From NCBI RefSeq assembly GCF_000426565.1, contig NZ_AUFP01000012.1, forward strand, positions 1 through 59,537: a stretch of DNA of 59,537 nucleotides. The letters are read 5' to 3'. The position numbers and the translations under genes are program-made. Positions 26,082-34,431 of the stretch are shown in pieces. This DNA comes from Segatella albensis DSM 11370 = JCM 12258. GTDB lineage: Bacteria; Bacteroidota; Bacteroidia; Bacteroidales; Bacteroidaceae. Below the pieces are notes generated by a model, which saw only the letters and a list, made by a program, of their open reading frames with translations, made no database searches and was not told the origin of the DNA. Within the stretch, counting starts at the first letter, position 1, and each line of letters opens with the position of its first letter.

Positions 26082-27473
26082 GAACGAGTTCTCGATACTG
26101 GCTATCTCCTCGGCAAAAGCATGATTTGCCTTCAACAGATTCTCTACGGCCGTACAACTGTGGATGACGGTAGAATGGTCTCTGTTTCCGATCATCTTAC
26201 CGATCCTACTGGTAGGGATGCGCGTATATTTCTGCACCAGATACATCGAGACCTGTCGAGCTACGACCAACTCGTGTTTTCTGCTTCTGCTGTTGATAGA
26301 TGTAGCAGAAACCTCATAATGGTTACATACGGAATTCACGATGTCGTCAACGGTAAGGGTATGCTTGTCTTCCATCTTTACCGCGCGCTTGATACAACGT
26401 TCGGCCAACTTGAGGTTGATTTCTCCGCCATAGGTGATACTATAAGCGAGCAGACCGTTGATGACGCCCTGTAGATCTCTTACGCTGCCATCGGCATTTT
26501 CCGCAATGAAATAGATCACGTCTTCCGGAATGTTCAAACCGTTCTTTCTAATCAAATCTTTCAGAATATCTACACACAACTGTTTGTTTGGATTCTCCAA
26601 TTCGGCAATAAGTCCGCATGAGAATCTGGTGAGCAATCTGTCGGGCATATCTTTTAACTCTACCGGAGGACGGTCGCTCGCTAAGATAATTCGTTTGCCA
26701 TTCTTGAAAAGGTGGTTAAAGATGTGGAAGAATGTGTCCAGCGTCTTACCTTTACCCATCCACTCCTGAATATCATCCACGATAAGCATATCTATGGTCT
26801 GGTAGAATCCGATGAAATCATTTGTACGATTACTGATTACCGCCTGGGTGAACTGTACCTGAAAGAGTTTGGCACTAATGTAGAGTACTCGTTTCTGAGG
26901 ATACAACTGTTTGGTTCGGTTGCCGATGGCGGAGATCAGATGCGTTTTTCCACATCCCGACGGACCGTAAATAAAGAGAGGGTTGAACTGGGTTGTGTTA
27001 GGATGTTCCGCTATCGACGCACCGATAGAACGGGGCAACTTATTACTATCACCTTCGATATAATTATTAAAGGTGAGATGCGCATTCAGGTTAGAATCCA
27101 AATCCGCGGAATGCTGATCGAGGAGAGAAGGAGCCTCGTTGGCCCTTGTCTTAGGTTGAGGAGTAACGGCATTGGCAGGATCAGCCTCTATATCCTGCGA
27201 AATCTTATGTTCATTATCGGTAACGATGCGATAAGTAAGACGTACTTTTTCCCCATAATAATGGTGTAGAACCTTGCTCAGCAAGTCTACAAAGTTCTGC
27301 TCCAAGTATTCATAGACGAATGGACTCGGTACTTTTACCAAGAGCGTTTGGGTCTTTGGGTCGAATTTCTCGAAGACAATCGGCCTAAACCAGGTATCGT
27401 ATTGTTGCTCTGTGACATTTCCTTTGATTAAGGAGAGACATTTATCCCAGAGCTTTTTCGGGCTTGTTTCCAT
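26064..27473 (-). CDS. dnaA: Chromosomal replication initiator DnaA
   Basis: The 469-residue initiator binds DnaA boxes at oriC and opens the DNA. Domain I is visible at about 1-90 (LWDKCLSLIKGNVTEQQYDTWFRPI) and a linker follows. The AAA+ core (about 125-340) has Walker A GPSGCGKTH and Walker B MLIVDDIQ, and the C-terminal DNA-binding domain (about 370-469) carries the signature GNRDHSTVIHS. Promoter TATCTTTG lies at the complement of 27527-27534. The genes usually next to dnaA in other phyla (dnaN, recF) are absent, as is common in Bacteroidota. I found no cluster of DnaA boxes in the upstream gap. Confidence 0.97.
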   Translation of the reverse strand: METSPKKLWDKCLSLIKGNVTEQQYDTWFRPIVFEKFDPKTQTLLVKVPSPFVYEYLEQNFVDLLSKVLHHYYGEKVRLTYRIVTDNEHKISQDIEADPANAVTPQPKTRANEAPSLLDQHSADLDSNLNAHLTFNNYIEGDSNKLPRSIGASIAEHPNTTQFNPLFIYGPSGCGKTHLISAIGNRTKQLYPQKRVLYISAKLFQVQFTQAVISNRTNDFIGFYQTIDMLIVDDIQEWMGKGKTLDTFFHIFNHLFKNGKRIILASDRPPVELKDMPDRLLTRFSCGLIAELENPNKQLCVDILKDLIRKNGLNIPEDVIYFIAENADGSVRDLQGVINGLLAYSITYGGEINLKLAERCIKRAVKMEDKHTLTVDDIVNSVCNHYEVSATSINSRSRKHELVVARQVSMYLVQKYTRIPTSRIGKMIGNRDHSTVIHSCTAVENLLKANHAFAEEIASIENSFKLKKA

Positions 27474-27893
27474 TATTGAGTTAAATTACAAATGTGTCTT
27501 TCGACGACGTATTACTTTCTAGCTTTTGCAAAGATAAAAAAGAAATCAATATCATGCAAATCCTTTAAAAATACAGAAAATAATATTTTTGATGTAACTG
27601 TCTAATAATAAGATAGTTAACGGATTTTTCCGAAAACCATCGAATTAATCTGCTTAAAGGATTTATAACTTGTTGATTATTAGGCTGATAATCATTTTTG
27701 ATTATTGCTTACGTCTACGATAGTGAAACATATTCATACTCGGTGAAATCTCGCATGATAACGTATCTTTTGAGTAGAATCCTTTTTCGTGAAACATTTT
27801 GTTTTGCTATTTAGACAATATTTAAATAATAGACCAATCGACAGATTGAAATAGATATAGGTATGACCCTTTTTAGGAATATGCAAAATACGC
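27474..27893. other. Intergenic region upstream of dnaA
   Basis: It holds the dnaA promoter. I see no gene, no TTATCCACA-type DnaA box cluster and no clear terminator. Confidence 0.5.
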
Positions 27894-27971
27894 AGTTAAC
27901 TTCGTGGGCTGATAGAGTTAACTGCGTCGGCCTATATAGTTAACTGCGTAAGCTGATGAAGTTAACTGCGT
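27894..27971. repeat. 22-bp tandem repeat, 3.5 copies, core AGTTAACT
   Basis: AGTTAACT occurs at 27894, 27916, 27938 and 27960, exactly 22 bases apart. Three copies continue as AGTTAACTGCGT and the first as AGTTAACTTCGT; the spacers share GGCTGAT-like sequence. The last copy overlaps the stop codon of the AraC-type gene. The core is a perfect palindrome repeated every two helical turns, which would suit cooperative protein binding, but a simple length-variable repeat is also possible. Confidence 0.85.
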
Positions 27972-29065
27972 AAAGTCTTGTTTTTACGATATTCGGCAGG
28001 GGTCATCTTAAAACGAGCTTTGAAAGCTTTATACATTGCTTGTTTGGTTCGATAACCTGTGGCCATAGCAATATCGCTGATCTCTCGGTCGGTCTTTGCC
28101 AGCAGGTCGGCGCAACGGCACAACTTTTTCTCGCTGATCCAAGCGCTGAACGTGAGTCCCACATTATTATATATATAGTCACTCAGTTCCATACGGTCAA
28201 CATTCAAGGTATCAGCGACCGCCTCCAAGGTACAGTTACTGGAATATATCGGGTTGTTGTTCTCTCTTTTGAGGAGGCGCAGCAATTCGGTACGGATAAT
28301 CTCAGCCGTGTAACATCCTTTAAGTTTCATCTGGGTATAACGTACAAATTGTGTGTACACGCAAATAGACCGTAGCAACAGACCGATCAACAAGACGTGA
28401 CACAAACTGTGAAACCAAAGGTAGGGTAGCATGTGAGCAACTGTGAAAAGGATGAGGATCGTAACATAGGAGGCCAGGTTAAAATGCTCACGGTCTGTCT
28501 GTATATTTTCCATCTCCGAGATATGTTCTCGCCGATGCTTCCGCCAAAACAGGTATGCTTCGATGAGTTCGCCAAGCATGAAGAGATAAGACAACAGAAT
28601 AATGGCCAACCAGGCGATGCGAGCTACAAAGATGACATGCGCTGCCGTACCGTCAACAGGTATGATGCCTTCCCACTGGTAAATTTGTCGATACCTGTTG
28701 CTTAGGCGCATGATGAAATAAAAGATGATAAGAATCAACGGATATTGCAACAGGAAAAACCAGTTGAACGGATTGCGATAATGCATCCTTCCGTAATAGG
28801 CCGATGCCAACAACACAAATGTAACAAAAGCGGAATAATATAGACAAATTGTGAATAGTGGGAGTATCTCTATACGACCATTGTCGACAATGAACAAATC
28901 GCTTATCGTGGCTGATAGTAATATACTAAAGAACGTTAAAAACGAATGACGACGAAATTGGAAATGTGTATCGTCCATCTTTCTTCCATAAACATGTTGA
29001 AATGTTATCATGTATATGAGTGTCAGATTAAGACAAATTATCGTAATGTAATATATTAATGTCAT
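27962..29065 (-). CDS. Membrane-bound AraC-family transcriptional regulator
   Basis: A 367-residue regulator with about seven membrane helices (first about 235 residues) and a C-terminal AraC-type DNA-binding domain (about 265-360; AVADTLNVDRMELSDYIY and a second helix-turn-helix ISDIAMATGYRTKQAMYKAFK, then MTPAEYRK). The ATG at 29065 is used; the earlier TTG overlaps the promoter TATATTTG (complement of 29089-29096). The signal is unknown. Direct repeats with the 21-bp spacing favoured by AraC proteins lie in the divergent gap and may be its target. The final codon and stop fall within the tandem repeat downstream. Confidence 0.87.
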   Translation of the reverse strand: MTLIYYITIICLNLTLIYMITFQHVYGRKMDDTHFQFRRHSFLTFFSILLSATISDLFIVDNGRIEILPLFTICLYYSAFVTFVLLASAYYGRMHYRNPFNWFFLLQYPLILIIFYFIMRLSNRYRQIYQWEGIIPVDGTAAHVIFVARIAWLAIILLSYLFMLGELIEAYLFWRKHRREHISEMENIQTDREHFNLASYVTILILFTVAHMLPYLWFHSLCHVLLIGLLLRSICVYTQFVRYTQMKLKGCYTAEIIRTELLRLLKRENNNPIYSSNCTLEAVADTLNVDRMELSDYIYNNVGLTFSAWISEKKLCRCADLLAKTDREISDIAMATGYRTKQAMYKAFKARFKMTPAEYRKNKTLRS

Positions 29066-29140
29066 GTGTTGTTTATCTATTTTGCGATGCAAATATACGA
29101 CTTTTTGATTAAAAACAGGTAATTCTCGTTTATTTTAGGT

Positions 29141-29173
29141 ACATGATAACTTTTTTATGAGACATGATAACTT
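29141..29173. promoter_or_regulatory. Direct repeats ACATGATAACTT, 21 bp apart
   Basis: Identical 12-mers at 29141-29152 and 29162-29173, two helical turns apart, end 20 bases before a plus-strand -7 box (29193-29200). This is the geometry of an AraC-family activator site overlapping the -33 region. An AraC-type gene is divergent from it. Confidence 0.55.
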
Positions 29174-29192
29174 CTATTTTAAAGGATTTCCA

Positions 29193-29400
29193 TAAATTTG
29201 CGGTAGAAAGAAGAAAGATTTATATATGCGAAGAAATATCCAGTTTTATAAAAATTGGGTATTAGATTAATAATTCTCTGATTATTTATAAAATTATATT
29301 CTTCGTAACGATTACACATATATGAATAATCAGAAGAAAAAGTTCTTATCTTATATATTTAAATGGTGCCGCTCGTGAGGGTAGCGCCATATCTTTTTTA
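29193..29400 (+). ncRNA. Candidate ~195-nt transcript divergent from the AraC-type gene
   Basis: TAAATTTG (29193-29200) is the -7 box. A hairpin at 29365-29388 (arms GGTGCCGCTC/GGGTAGCGCC, GTGA loop) followed by CTTTTTT is the terminator. Two tiny ORFs lie inside: 14 codons at 29226-29270 and 18 codons (MNNQKKKFLSYIFKWCRS) at 29322-29378. The stop of the second falls in the hairpin loop. The transcript may be a small RNA or encode a very short peptide. Confidence 0.5.
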
Positions 29401-29529
29401 TCTTATTAACAAAACTTATTCTTAATTTGTTTACAATAATTAACATACTATAAGTTCTCATTCTATCAAAAGTTTATACCTTTGCATATAATTTATTTCT
29501 CTCTTATATATTATATAAATACAAATATT

Positions 29530-30960
29530 ATGACCGAAGAAAAATTTAGAGTTGAGAGCGACCTTTTGGGCGAACTCAAGGTTCCTGCCGATGCGTTATA
29601 CGGCGTACAGACCCAACGAGGCATCAACAATTATCATATCTCTCGCAAGAAAATGCGTGATTATCCTGATTATGTAATCGCAATAGCTTATGTGAAGTTG
29701 GCTGCCGTACAGACTAACCATGCGCTGGGCGTCATCGGTGACGAGATCGCCGGTGCCATCAGTCAGGCGTGTCGCGAGATCATAGATGGCAAATGGCATG
29801 AGAATTTCCCTATCGACATGATGCAGGGTGGTGCCGGTACATCGGTTAACATGAATGCGAACGAGGTTATCGCCAACCGTGCGCTCGAAATCATGGGACA
29901 CAAGAAGGGCGAGTATCAATATTGTTATCCTAATGACCACGTAAACTGTGGTCAATCTACAAATGATGTTTATCCGACGACTATCCGTTATGCGATTATT
30001 CGTATGAATAAAACATTGGTGGCCAGTCTTACCGGACTGATTAGTGCGTTGCGCTATAAAGCTGACGAGTATAATGATGCCATCAAGATGGGAAGAACTC
30101 AGTTGCAGGATGCTGTGCCAATGACGTTCGGACAAGAGTTCAAGGCTTATGCCAATAACCTCGAAGAAGAGGTGCTAAACCTGGATCGTAATGTAAAATT
30201 GCTTCACGAAATTAATATGGGTGGTACGGCTATCGGTACGGGACTGAATGCGGTTCCTGGATTTGCCAAACTCTGTGCTGCCAACTTGAGTAAACTTACG
30301 GGGGAGAACTTTGTGTCGGCTACTGACCTTGTGGAAGCTACTCCTGACACGGGTGCTTATGTGAGCTATTCGGGTGCACTGAAGCGCTTGGCCATCAAAC
30401 TGTCTAAGATCTGTAACGACTTACGATTGATGGCGTCGGGCCCTCGTTGTGGACTGAAAGAGATCAACCTTCCTGCCAAGGCTCCTGGTTCTTCTATTAT
30501 GCCGGGTAAGGTGAACCCTGTCATCCCAGAGGTTACCAATCAGGTATGTTTCAAGGTAATCGGTAACGATACCACGGTTTCGTTTGCCGCAGAGGCCGGA
30601 CAGTTGGAACTTAATGTCATGGAACCGGTAATCACGGAATGCTTGTTCGAGAGTCTGTGGTGGCTGCATAATGCTATTGACACGTTGACAGAGGAATGTG
30701 TACTCGGTATTACCGTCAACAAGGAGCGTTGCTATGACATGGTGAAGAATAGTATCGGTATCGTTACGGCTCTGAATCCTTATATCGGATATAAGAATAG
30801 TACCAAGGTGGCTAAAGAGGCTTTGGAAACCAATCGTTCGGTTTACGATATCGTAATCGAAAAGGGGTTGATGACCAAGGAGGCTCTTGACGAAGCTCTC
30901 GATCCTAAGGCAATGCTTCAGTCGCATAAGTTTCTTACCAAAGACTTATCTTCAAAATAA
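29530..30960 (+). CDS. aspA: Aspartate ammonia-lyase
   Basis: Converts L-aspartate to fumarate and ammonia, feeding fumarate respiration in anaerobes. The ATG at 29530 gives 476 residues, the usual size; the longer frame starts inside the promoter TACCTTTG (29476-29483). Superfamily motifs are clear: MMQGGAGTSVNMNANEV, CGQSTNDVYPT, GRTQLQDAVPMTFGQE and the signature GSSIMPGKVNPV. The MMQGGAGTS and GRTQLQDAVP forms favour aspartase over fumarase C. It works naturally with the Dcu antiporter encoded near 50-51 kb. A strong terminator follows. Confidence 0.93.
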   Translation: MTEEKFRVESDLLGELKVPADALYGVQTQRGINNYHISRKKMRDYPDYVIAIAYVKLAAVQTNHALGVIGDEIAGAISQACREIIDGKWHENFPIDMMQGGAGTSVNMNANEVIANRALEIMGHKKGEYQYCYPNDHVNCGQSTNDVYPTTIRYAIIRMNKTLVASLTGLISALRYKADEYNDAIKMGRTQLQDAVPMTFGQEFKAYANNLEEEVLNLDRNVKLLHEINMGGTAIGTGLNAVPGFAKLCAANLSKLTGENFVSATDLVEATPDTGAYVSYSGALKRLAIKLSKICNDLRLMASGPRCGLKEINLPAKAPGSSIMPGKVNPVIPEVTNQVCFKVIGNDTTVSFAAEAGQLELNVMEPVITECLFESLWWLHNAIDTLTEECVLGITVNKERCYDMVKNSIGIVTALNPYIGYKNSTKVAKEALETNRSVYDIVIEKGLMTKEALDEALDPKAMLQSHKFLTKDLSSK

Positions 30961-31004
30961 TGAATTTTAGTTGAGGTTGTTGTGGTGACCTTGTATTTCA
31001 CAGG

Positions 31005-31034
31005 GAGGCTATCTGTTGATATACAGGTGGCCTC
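31005..31034 (+). terminator. Terminator of aspA
   Basis: Arms 31005-31016 and 31023-31034 pair at all 12 positions (two G-T pairs), followed by TGCTTTTTA. Confidence 0.85.
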
Positions 31035-31194
31035 TGCTTTTTATATCCTTCAGGCATGAATCACTTGCACACATCAAAAATGAATGTGCAAAATCGCCAA
31101 TCTTTTGTATAATATATGTTAAGTTTATACGACCACTTCCACTTATCTTATCGATTTCTTATAAATTTGTCTTTGAGAAAAAAGTAGTAATGAT

Positions 31195-31374
31195 ATGACA
31201 AGTGAAGAATGGTATCTGAAAGGAAATGAAGAGCGTCGCCATCAGCATTTCGATGAAGCAATCCATTGCTACATGGAGGCTATCGCTCTAGATGCAAAAA
31301 GTCCGGCCGTAGAAGCTAAGCGGATGCTCGAAGATATTTATTCTTTCTATTGTAAGGATTATTATAATCCATAA
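31195..31374 (+). CDS. Small TPR-like protein heading the VOR/KOR operon
   Basis: A 59-residue protein with one tetratricopeptide-like helix pair: EEWYLKGNEERRHQHFDEAI then CYMEAIALDAKSPAVEAKRMLEDIYSFY. It lies 26 bases after the promoter box TAAATTTG (31162-31169) and 53 bases before the ferredoxin gene, so it is the first gene of the 2-oxoacid:ferredoxin oxidoreductase operon. The same small gene is seen before this operon in other Bacteroidales, to my knowledge. It may help assemble or anchor the complex; that is inference. Confidence 0.75.
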   Translation: MTSEEWYLKGNEERRHQHFDEAIHCYMEAIALDAKSPAVEAKRMLEDIYSFYCKDYYNP

Positions 31375-31427
31375 AAGTTTGCTACCTTATATAATATATG
31401 TGAAAAATAATAATAAACACAATATAA

Positions 31428-31664
31428 ATGAGCAAGATAAAAGGAGCCATCGTGGTGAATACGGATCGATGCAAGGGATGCGGCTTGTGTATCGCGGCTT
31501 GTCCTAAGCAAGCAATAGCGATGGCTGACAAGAAAGTAAATGTAAGCGGTTACCCGTATGTAGAGCCAAGTATTCAGGCTGATGCCTGTACAGGTTGTAA
31601 ATCGTGTGCCATTGTTTGTCCTGACGGTTGCATTACCGTGTACAGAAAAAAAGTGGAGGAATGA
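31428..31664 (+). CDS. 2x[4Fe-4S] ferredoxin subunit of 2-oxoacid oxidoreductase
   Basis: A 78-residue electron-transfer subunit with two complete cluster motifs, CKGCGLCIAACPK and CTGCKSCAIVCPD. It would carry electrons from the thiamine-diphosphate subunit to free ferredoxin. It is the delta-type subunit of the VOR/KOR complex encoded by the following genes, lying 4 bases before vorB. Cytoplasmic, oxygen-sensitive by nature of the clusters. Confidence 0.93.
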   Translation: MSKIKGAIVVNTDRCKGCGLCIAACPKQAIAMADKKVNVSGYPYVEPSIQADACTGCKSCAIVCPDGCITVYRKKVEE

Positions 31665-31668
31665 CGAT

Positions 31669-32745
31669 ATGGAAAACGAAGTGTTGTTAATGAAAGGCAA
31701 TGAGGCAATTGCTCATGCTGCCATTAGATGTGGTGCAGATGGCTTCTTCGGTTATCCTATCACCCCTCAAAGTGAGATCATCGAGACTTTAGCTTTGCTC
31801 AAACCTTGGGAGACTACAGGAATGGTCGTTTTGCAGGCTGAGAGTGAGGTGGCGTCTATCAATATGTTATATGGTGGAGCCGGTGCCGGCAAGCGTGTGC
31901 TTACCACTTCTTCAAGCCCTGGTGTGGCTCTGATGCAGGAAGGTATCGCATATATGGCCGGTGCAGAATTGCCTGGTGTCATCGTGAACGTACAACGCGG
32001 TGGTCCCGGACTGGGTACGATCCAACCTTCCCAGGCTGACTATTTCCAGGCTACTCGTGGTGGTGGTAATGGTGACTATAATGTCATCGTTCTAGCTCCA
32101 AATAGTGTGCAAGAGATGGCTGACTTTGTAGACTTGGCTTTTGAACTTGCTTTCCGCTATCGCAACCCTGCCATGATTCTCTCGGATGGTGTTATCGGAC
32201 AGATGATGGAAAAGGTGGTATTGCCACCGATAAAACCTCGTCGTACTGAGGAACAGATCAAGAAAGAATGTCCGTGGGCTACTTTCGGACGAACTGCTGA
32301 CCGCAAGCCGAATATCATTACCTCTCTTGAATTGAAACCGGAAGTAATGGAACAACGAAATTTAGCTATGCAAGCTAAGTATCAGAAGATTAAGGACCAT
32401 GAGGTGAGATACGAAATGCTGAGATGCGAGGATGCCGATTATGTAATCGTGGCTTTCGGTAGTGCCGCCCGTATTGCCGAGAAGGCTATCGAGATCGCAC
32501 GAGAAGAAGGTATCAAGGTTGGACTTTTCCGACCAATCACGTTATGGCCTTTCCCTGAGAAGCAGTTGACAGAACTGGCAAAGAAGGTGAAGGGTATGCT
32601 CGTAGCAGAAATCAATGCCGGTCAGATGATAGAGGATGTAAAGCTTGCTGTGAATGGTGCCGTACCGGTAGAGCATTTCGGACGACTGGGCGGTATTGTA
32701 CCGGAACCACAGGAGATAGTTGAGAATCTTAAAAAAATGATGTAA
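31669..32745 (+). CDS. vorB: 2-oxoacid:ferredoxin oxidoreductase alpha subunit (VorB type)
   Basis: A 358-residue pyrimidine-binding and transketolase C-terminal subunit of the 3-methyl-2-oxobutanoate (branched-chain 2-oxoacid) or 2-oxoglutarate:ferredoxin oxidoreductase. The ATG at 31669 (MENEVLLMKGNEAIAHAAIRCG) follows the ferredoxin gene by 4 bases; the longer frame overlaps it. The FFGYPITPQSEIIE motif with QAESEVASINMLYGGAGAG, and TTSSSPGVALMQEGIAYMAG, are hallmark of the family. With the partner subunits it oxidatively decarboxylates 2-oxoacids to acyl-CoA, reducing ferredoxin, or runs in reverse to make amino-acid precursors. Substrate preference (VOR or KOR) cannot be decided from sequence alone. 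Confidence 0.92.
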   Translation: MENEVLLMKGNEAIAHAAIRCGADGFFGYPITPQSEIIETLALLKPWETTGMVVLQAESEVASINMLYGGAGAGKRVLTTSSSPGVALMQEGIAYMAGAELPGVIVNVQRGGPGLGTIQPSQADYFQATRGGGNGDYNVIVLAPNSVQEMADFVDLAFELAFRYRNPAMILSDGVIGQMMEKVVLPPIKPRRTEEQIKKECPWATFGRTADRKPNIITSLELKPEVMEQRNLAMQAKYQKIKDHEVRYEMLRCEDADYVIVAFGSAARIAEKAIEIAREEGIKVGLFRPITLWPFPEKQLTELAKKVKGMLVAEINAGQMIEDVKLAVNGAVPVEHFGRLGGIVPEPQEIVENLKKMM

Positions 32746-32748
32746 GCG

Positions 32749-33516
32749 ATGAATGAAGATATAATTTCACCTGAGAATCTGGTGTATGAGAAACCAAAAT
32801 TGATGAACGATACGCCAATGCATTATTGTGCGGGATGTTCACATGGTGTGGTTCACAAACTCGTTGCCGAGGTTATCGAGGAAATGGGTATGGAGGAGAA
32901 GACTGTGGGTGTTTGTCCGGTAGGATGTGCCGTGTTTGCCTATCGCTATCTGGATATCGACTGGCAAGAGGCTGCTCATGGTCGTGCACCAGCAGTAGCA
33001 ACAGCGATCAAGAGATTGTGGCCCGATCGACTTGTGTTTACATATCAGGGGGATGGTGACTTGGCTTGTATCGGTACTTGTGAAACAATCCATGCCTTGA
33101 ATAGAGGTGAGAACATTCCTATCATCTTCATCAATAATGCGATCTATGGTATGACGGGTGGTCAGATGGCTCCTACCACTCTGATAGGTCAGAAGACGGC
33201 TACTTGTCCGTATGGACGTGACTCGAAAATCCATGGTTATCCCCTGAAGATTACGGAATTGGCTGCTCAACTTGACGGCACTTGTTATGTAACCCGACAG
33301 AGCGTAGAGACCGTGGCTGCTATCCGACAGACCAAGAAGGCTATCCGTAAAGCTTTCGAGGCTAGTATGCATGGCAAGGGTAGCAGTTTGGTAGAAGTGG
33401 TAAGTACCTGTAACAGTGGTTGGAAGATGAGTCCTGTGAAAGCCAATGAATGGTTGGAAGAACATATGTTGGAATTCTATCATAAGGGTGATTTGAAAGA
33501 TACAACAGGTCTATAG
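32749..33516 (+). CDS. 2-oxoacid:ferredoxin oxidoreductase beta subunit (TPP-binding)
   Basis: A 255-residue thiamine diphosphate-binding subunit. The GDGDLACIGTCETIHALNRGENIPIIFINN segment (positions about 99-130) is the TPP/Mg motif, and the opening HYCAGCSHGVVHK and CPVGCAVF cysteine motifs are typical of the KOR/VOR beta subunit. It performs the decarboxylation step together with VorB. It lies 3 bases after vorB and 67 bases before the gamma subunit gene, a gap that contains a perfect hairpin. Confidence 0.93.
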   Translation: MNEDIISPENLVYEKPKLMNDTPMHYCAGCSHGVVHKLVAEVIEEMGMEEKTVGVCPVGCAVFAYRYLDIDWQEAAHGRAPAVATAIKRLWPDRLVFTYQGDGDLACIGTCETIHALNRGENIPIIFINNAIYGMTGGQMAPTTLIGQKTATCPYGRDSKIHGYPLKITELAAQLDGTCYVTRQSVETVAAIRQTKKAIRKAFEASMHGKGSSLVEVVSTCNSGWKMSPVKANEWLEEHMLEFYHKGDLKDTTGL

Positions 33517-33537
33517 TTTTTAATCTTTATGGCTTTG

Positions 33538-33561
33538 CACCTGATGATGATTCATCAGGTG
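33538..33561 (+). other. Intercistronic hairpin between beta and gamma subunit genes
   Basis: Perfect arms CACCTGATGA/TCATCAGGTG with a TGAT loop, 22 bases before the gamma-subunit ATG. There is no T tract, so it is more likely an mRNA processing or stability element than a terminator. A near-consensus -7 box (TGGCTTTG) just overlaps its start. Confidence 0.5.
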
Positions 33562-33583
33562 TGGAGGATAGAATAATAGAAAT

Positions 33584-34126
33584 ATGAAGAAAGAAATAAT
33601 AATCTCCGGATTTGGTGGTCAGGGAGTACTCTCAATGGGTAAGATACTGGCTTATTCCGGTTTGATGGAAAATAAAGAAGTGACCTGGATGCCTGCTTAT
33701 GGTCCAGAGCAACGTGGCGGTACTGCCAATGTTACGGTAATCATCAGCGATAATCGTATCTCTTCGCCAATCCTTAGTAGTTATGATATTGCTATCGTGC
33801 TGAATCAACCATCACTCGATAAGTTTGAGAGTAAGGTGAAACCGGGTGGTATCCTTATCTATGATGGTTTTGGTGTGATGAATCCTCCTAAGCGTAAGGA
33901 TATCAAGGTGTATCGTATCGATGCAATGGATAAGGCTGCTGAGATGAAGAATTCTAAGGTCTTTAACATGATCGTATTAGGTGGATTACTTCAGGTTTGT
34001 CCTATCTTACCAGACAAGGCACTTGAAAAGGCATTATATAAAACGCTTCCTGAACGCCATCATAATCTGATTCCGCTGAATATGGAAGCTGTAGGCGAGG
34101 GTAGAAAGATCATCAACGAAGAATAA
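33584..34126 (+). CDS. 2-oxoacid:ferredoxin oxidoreductase gamma subunit
   Basis: A 180-residue subunit of the family of pyruvate/ketoisovalerate oxidoreductase gamma domains. The start KKEIIISGFGGQGVLSMGKIL and the YGPEQRGGTANVTVIIS segment identify it. It binds CoA and completes the four-subunit enzyme. It is the last gene of the operon; a terminator follows 49 bases after the stop. Confidence 0.93.
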   Translation: MKKEIIISGFGGQGVLSMGKILAYSGLMENKEVTWMPAYGPEQRGGTANVTVIISDNRISSPILSSYDIAIVLNQPSLDKFESKVKPGGILIYDGFGVMNPPKRKDIKVYRIDAMDKAAEMKNSKVFNMIVLGGLLQVCPILPDKALEKALYKTLPERHHNLIPLNMEAVGEGRKIINEE

Positions 34127-34175
34127 TGATATGACATCCCTTAGATAAAGACGGATAAGTTTCTGTCTACGAGAA

Positions 34176-34208
34176 AGGTCGCATTCTGTTGAATACGACC
34201 TTTTTTTT
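34176..34208 (+). terminator. Terminator of the VOR/KOR operon
   Basis: Arms 34176-34186 and 34191-34201 (10 of 11 pairs, TGTT loop) are followed by eight T's. Confidence 0.88.
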
Positions 34209-34248
34209 ATTTTTTCACTATAACCCATTATAGTGTGTAGAGATAAAT

Positions 34249-34341
34249 TTAATACTTTTCTTCGTTATCGCTGCAAAGTAACATGATAGGAGCGATAGTT
34301 ATCTTTTCAATCTTTGGTTTTTTGTAAACTAACTTTTTCAT
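34249..34341 (-). CDS. 30-residue peptide gene of the MKKxYxKPxIE type
   Basis: A 30-codon ORF encoding MKKLVYKKPKIEKITIAP followed by IMLLCSDNEEKY. It has a promoter of its own, TAACTTTG (complement of 34370-34377), 29 bases before the ATG. Very small Bacteroidales proteins with a start like MKKxYxKPxIE and a hydrophobic LL(A/C)xS stretch are frequent and uncharacterised; this fits that pattern. It could be a secreted or modified peptide or a short membrane-active protein. A hairpin CACTATAA/TTATAGTG (34216-34235) lies downstream. Confidence 0.6.
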   Translation of the reverse strand: MKKLVYKKPKIEKITIAPIMLLCSDNEEKY

Positions 34342-34431
34342 TTTTACACCTTAATCTTTTTACCGGCTGCAAAGTTAGTAATTTTATATGAGTTACAAAA
34401 TAAAAAACATTCTTTTTTGAGATAGACAAAA

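Noticed and set aside
27474..27893. Possible oriC upstream of dnaA
   Set aside because: The gap is AT-rich but I found no cluster of TTATCCACA-like boxes on either strand, and dnaA is often distant from oriC in Bacteroidota. GC-skew analysis of the genome would decide.
27894..27971. CRISPR-like repeat array
   Set aside because: The unit is 22 bases with 10-base degenerate spacers that resemble each other; there are no cas genes. It is a tandem repeat.
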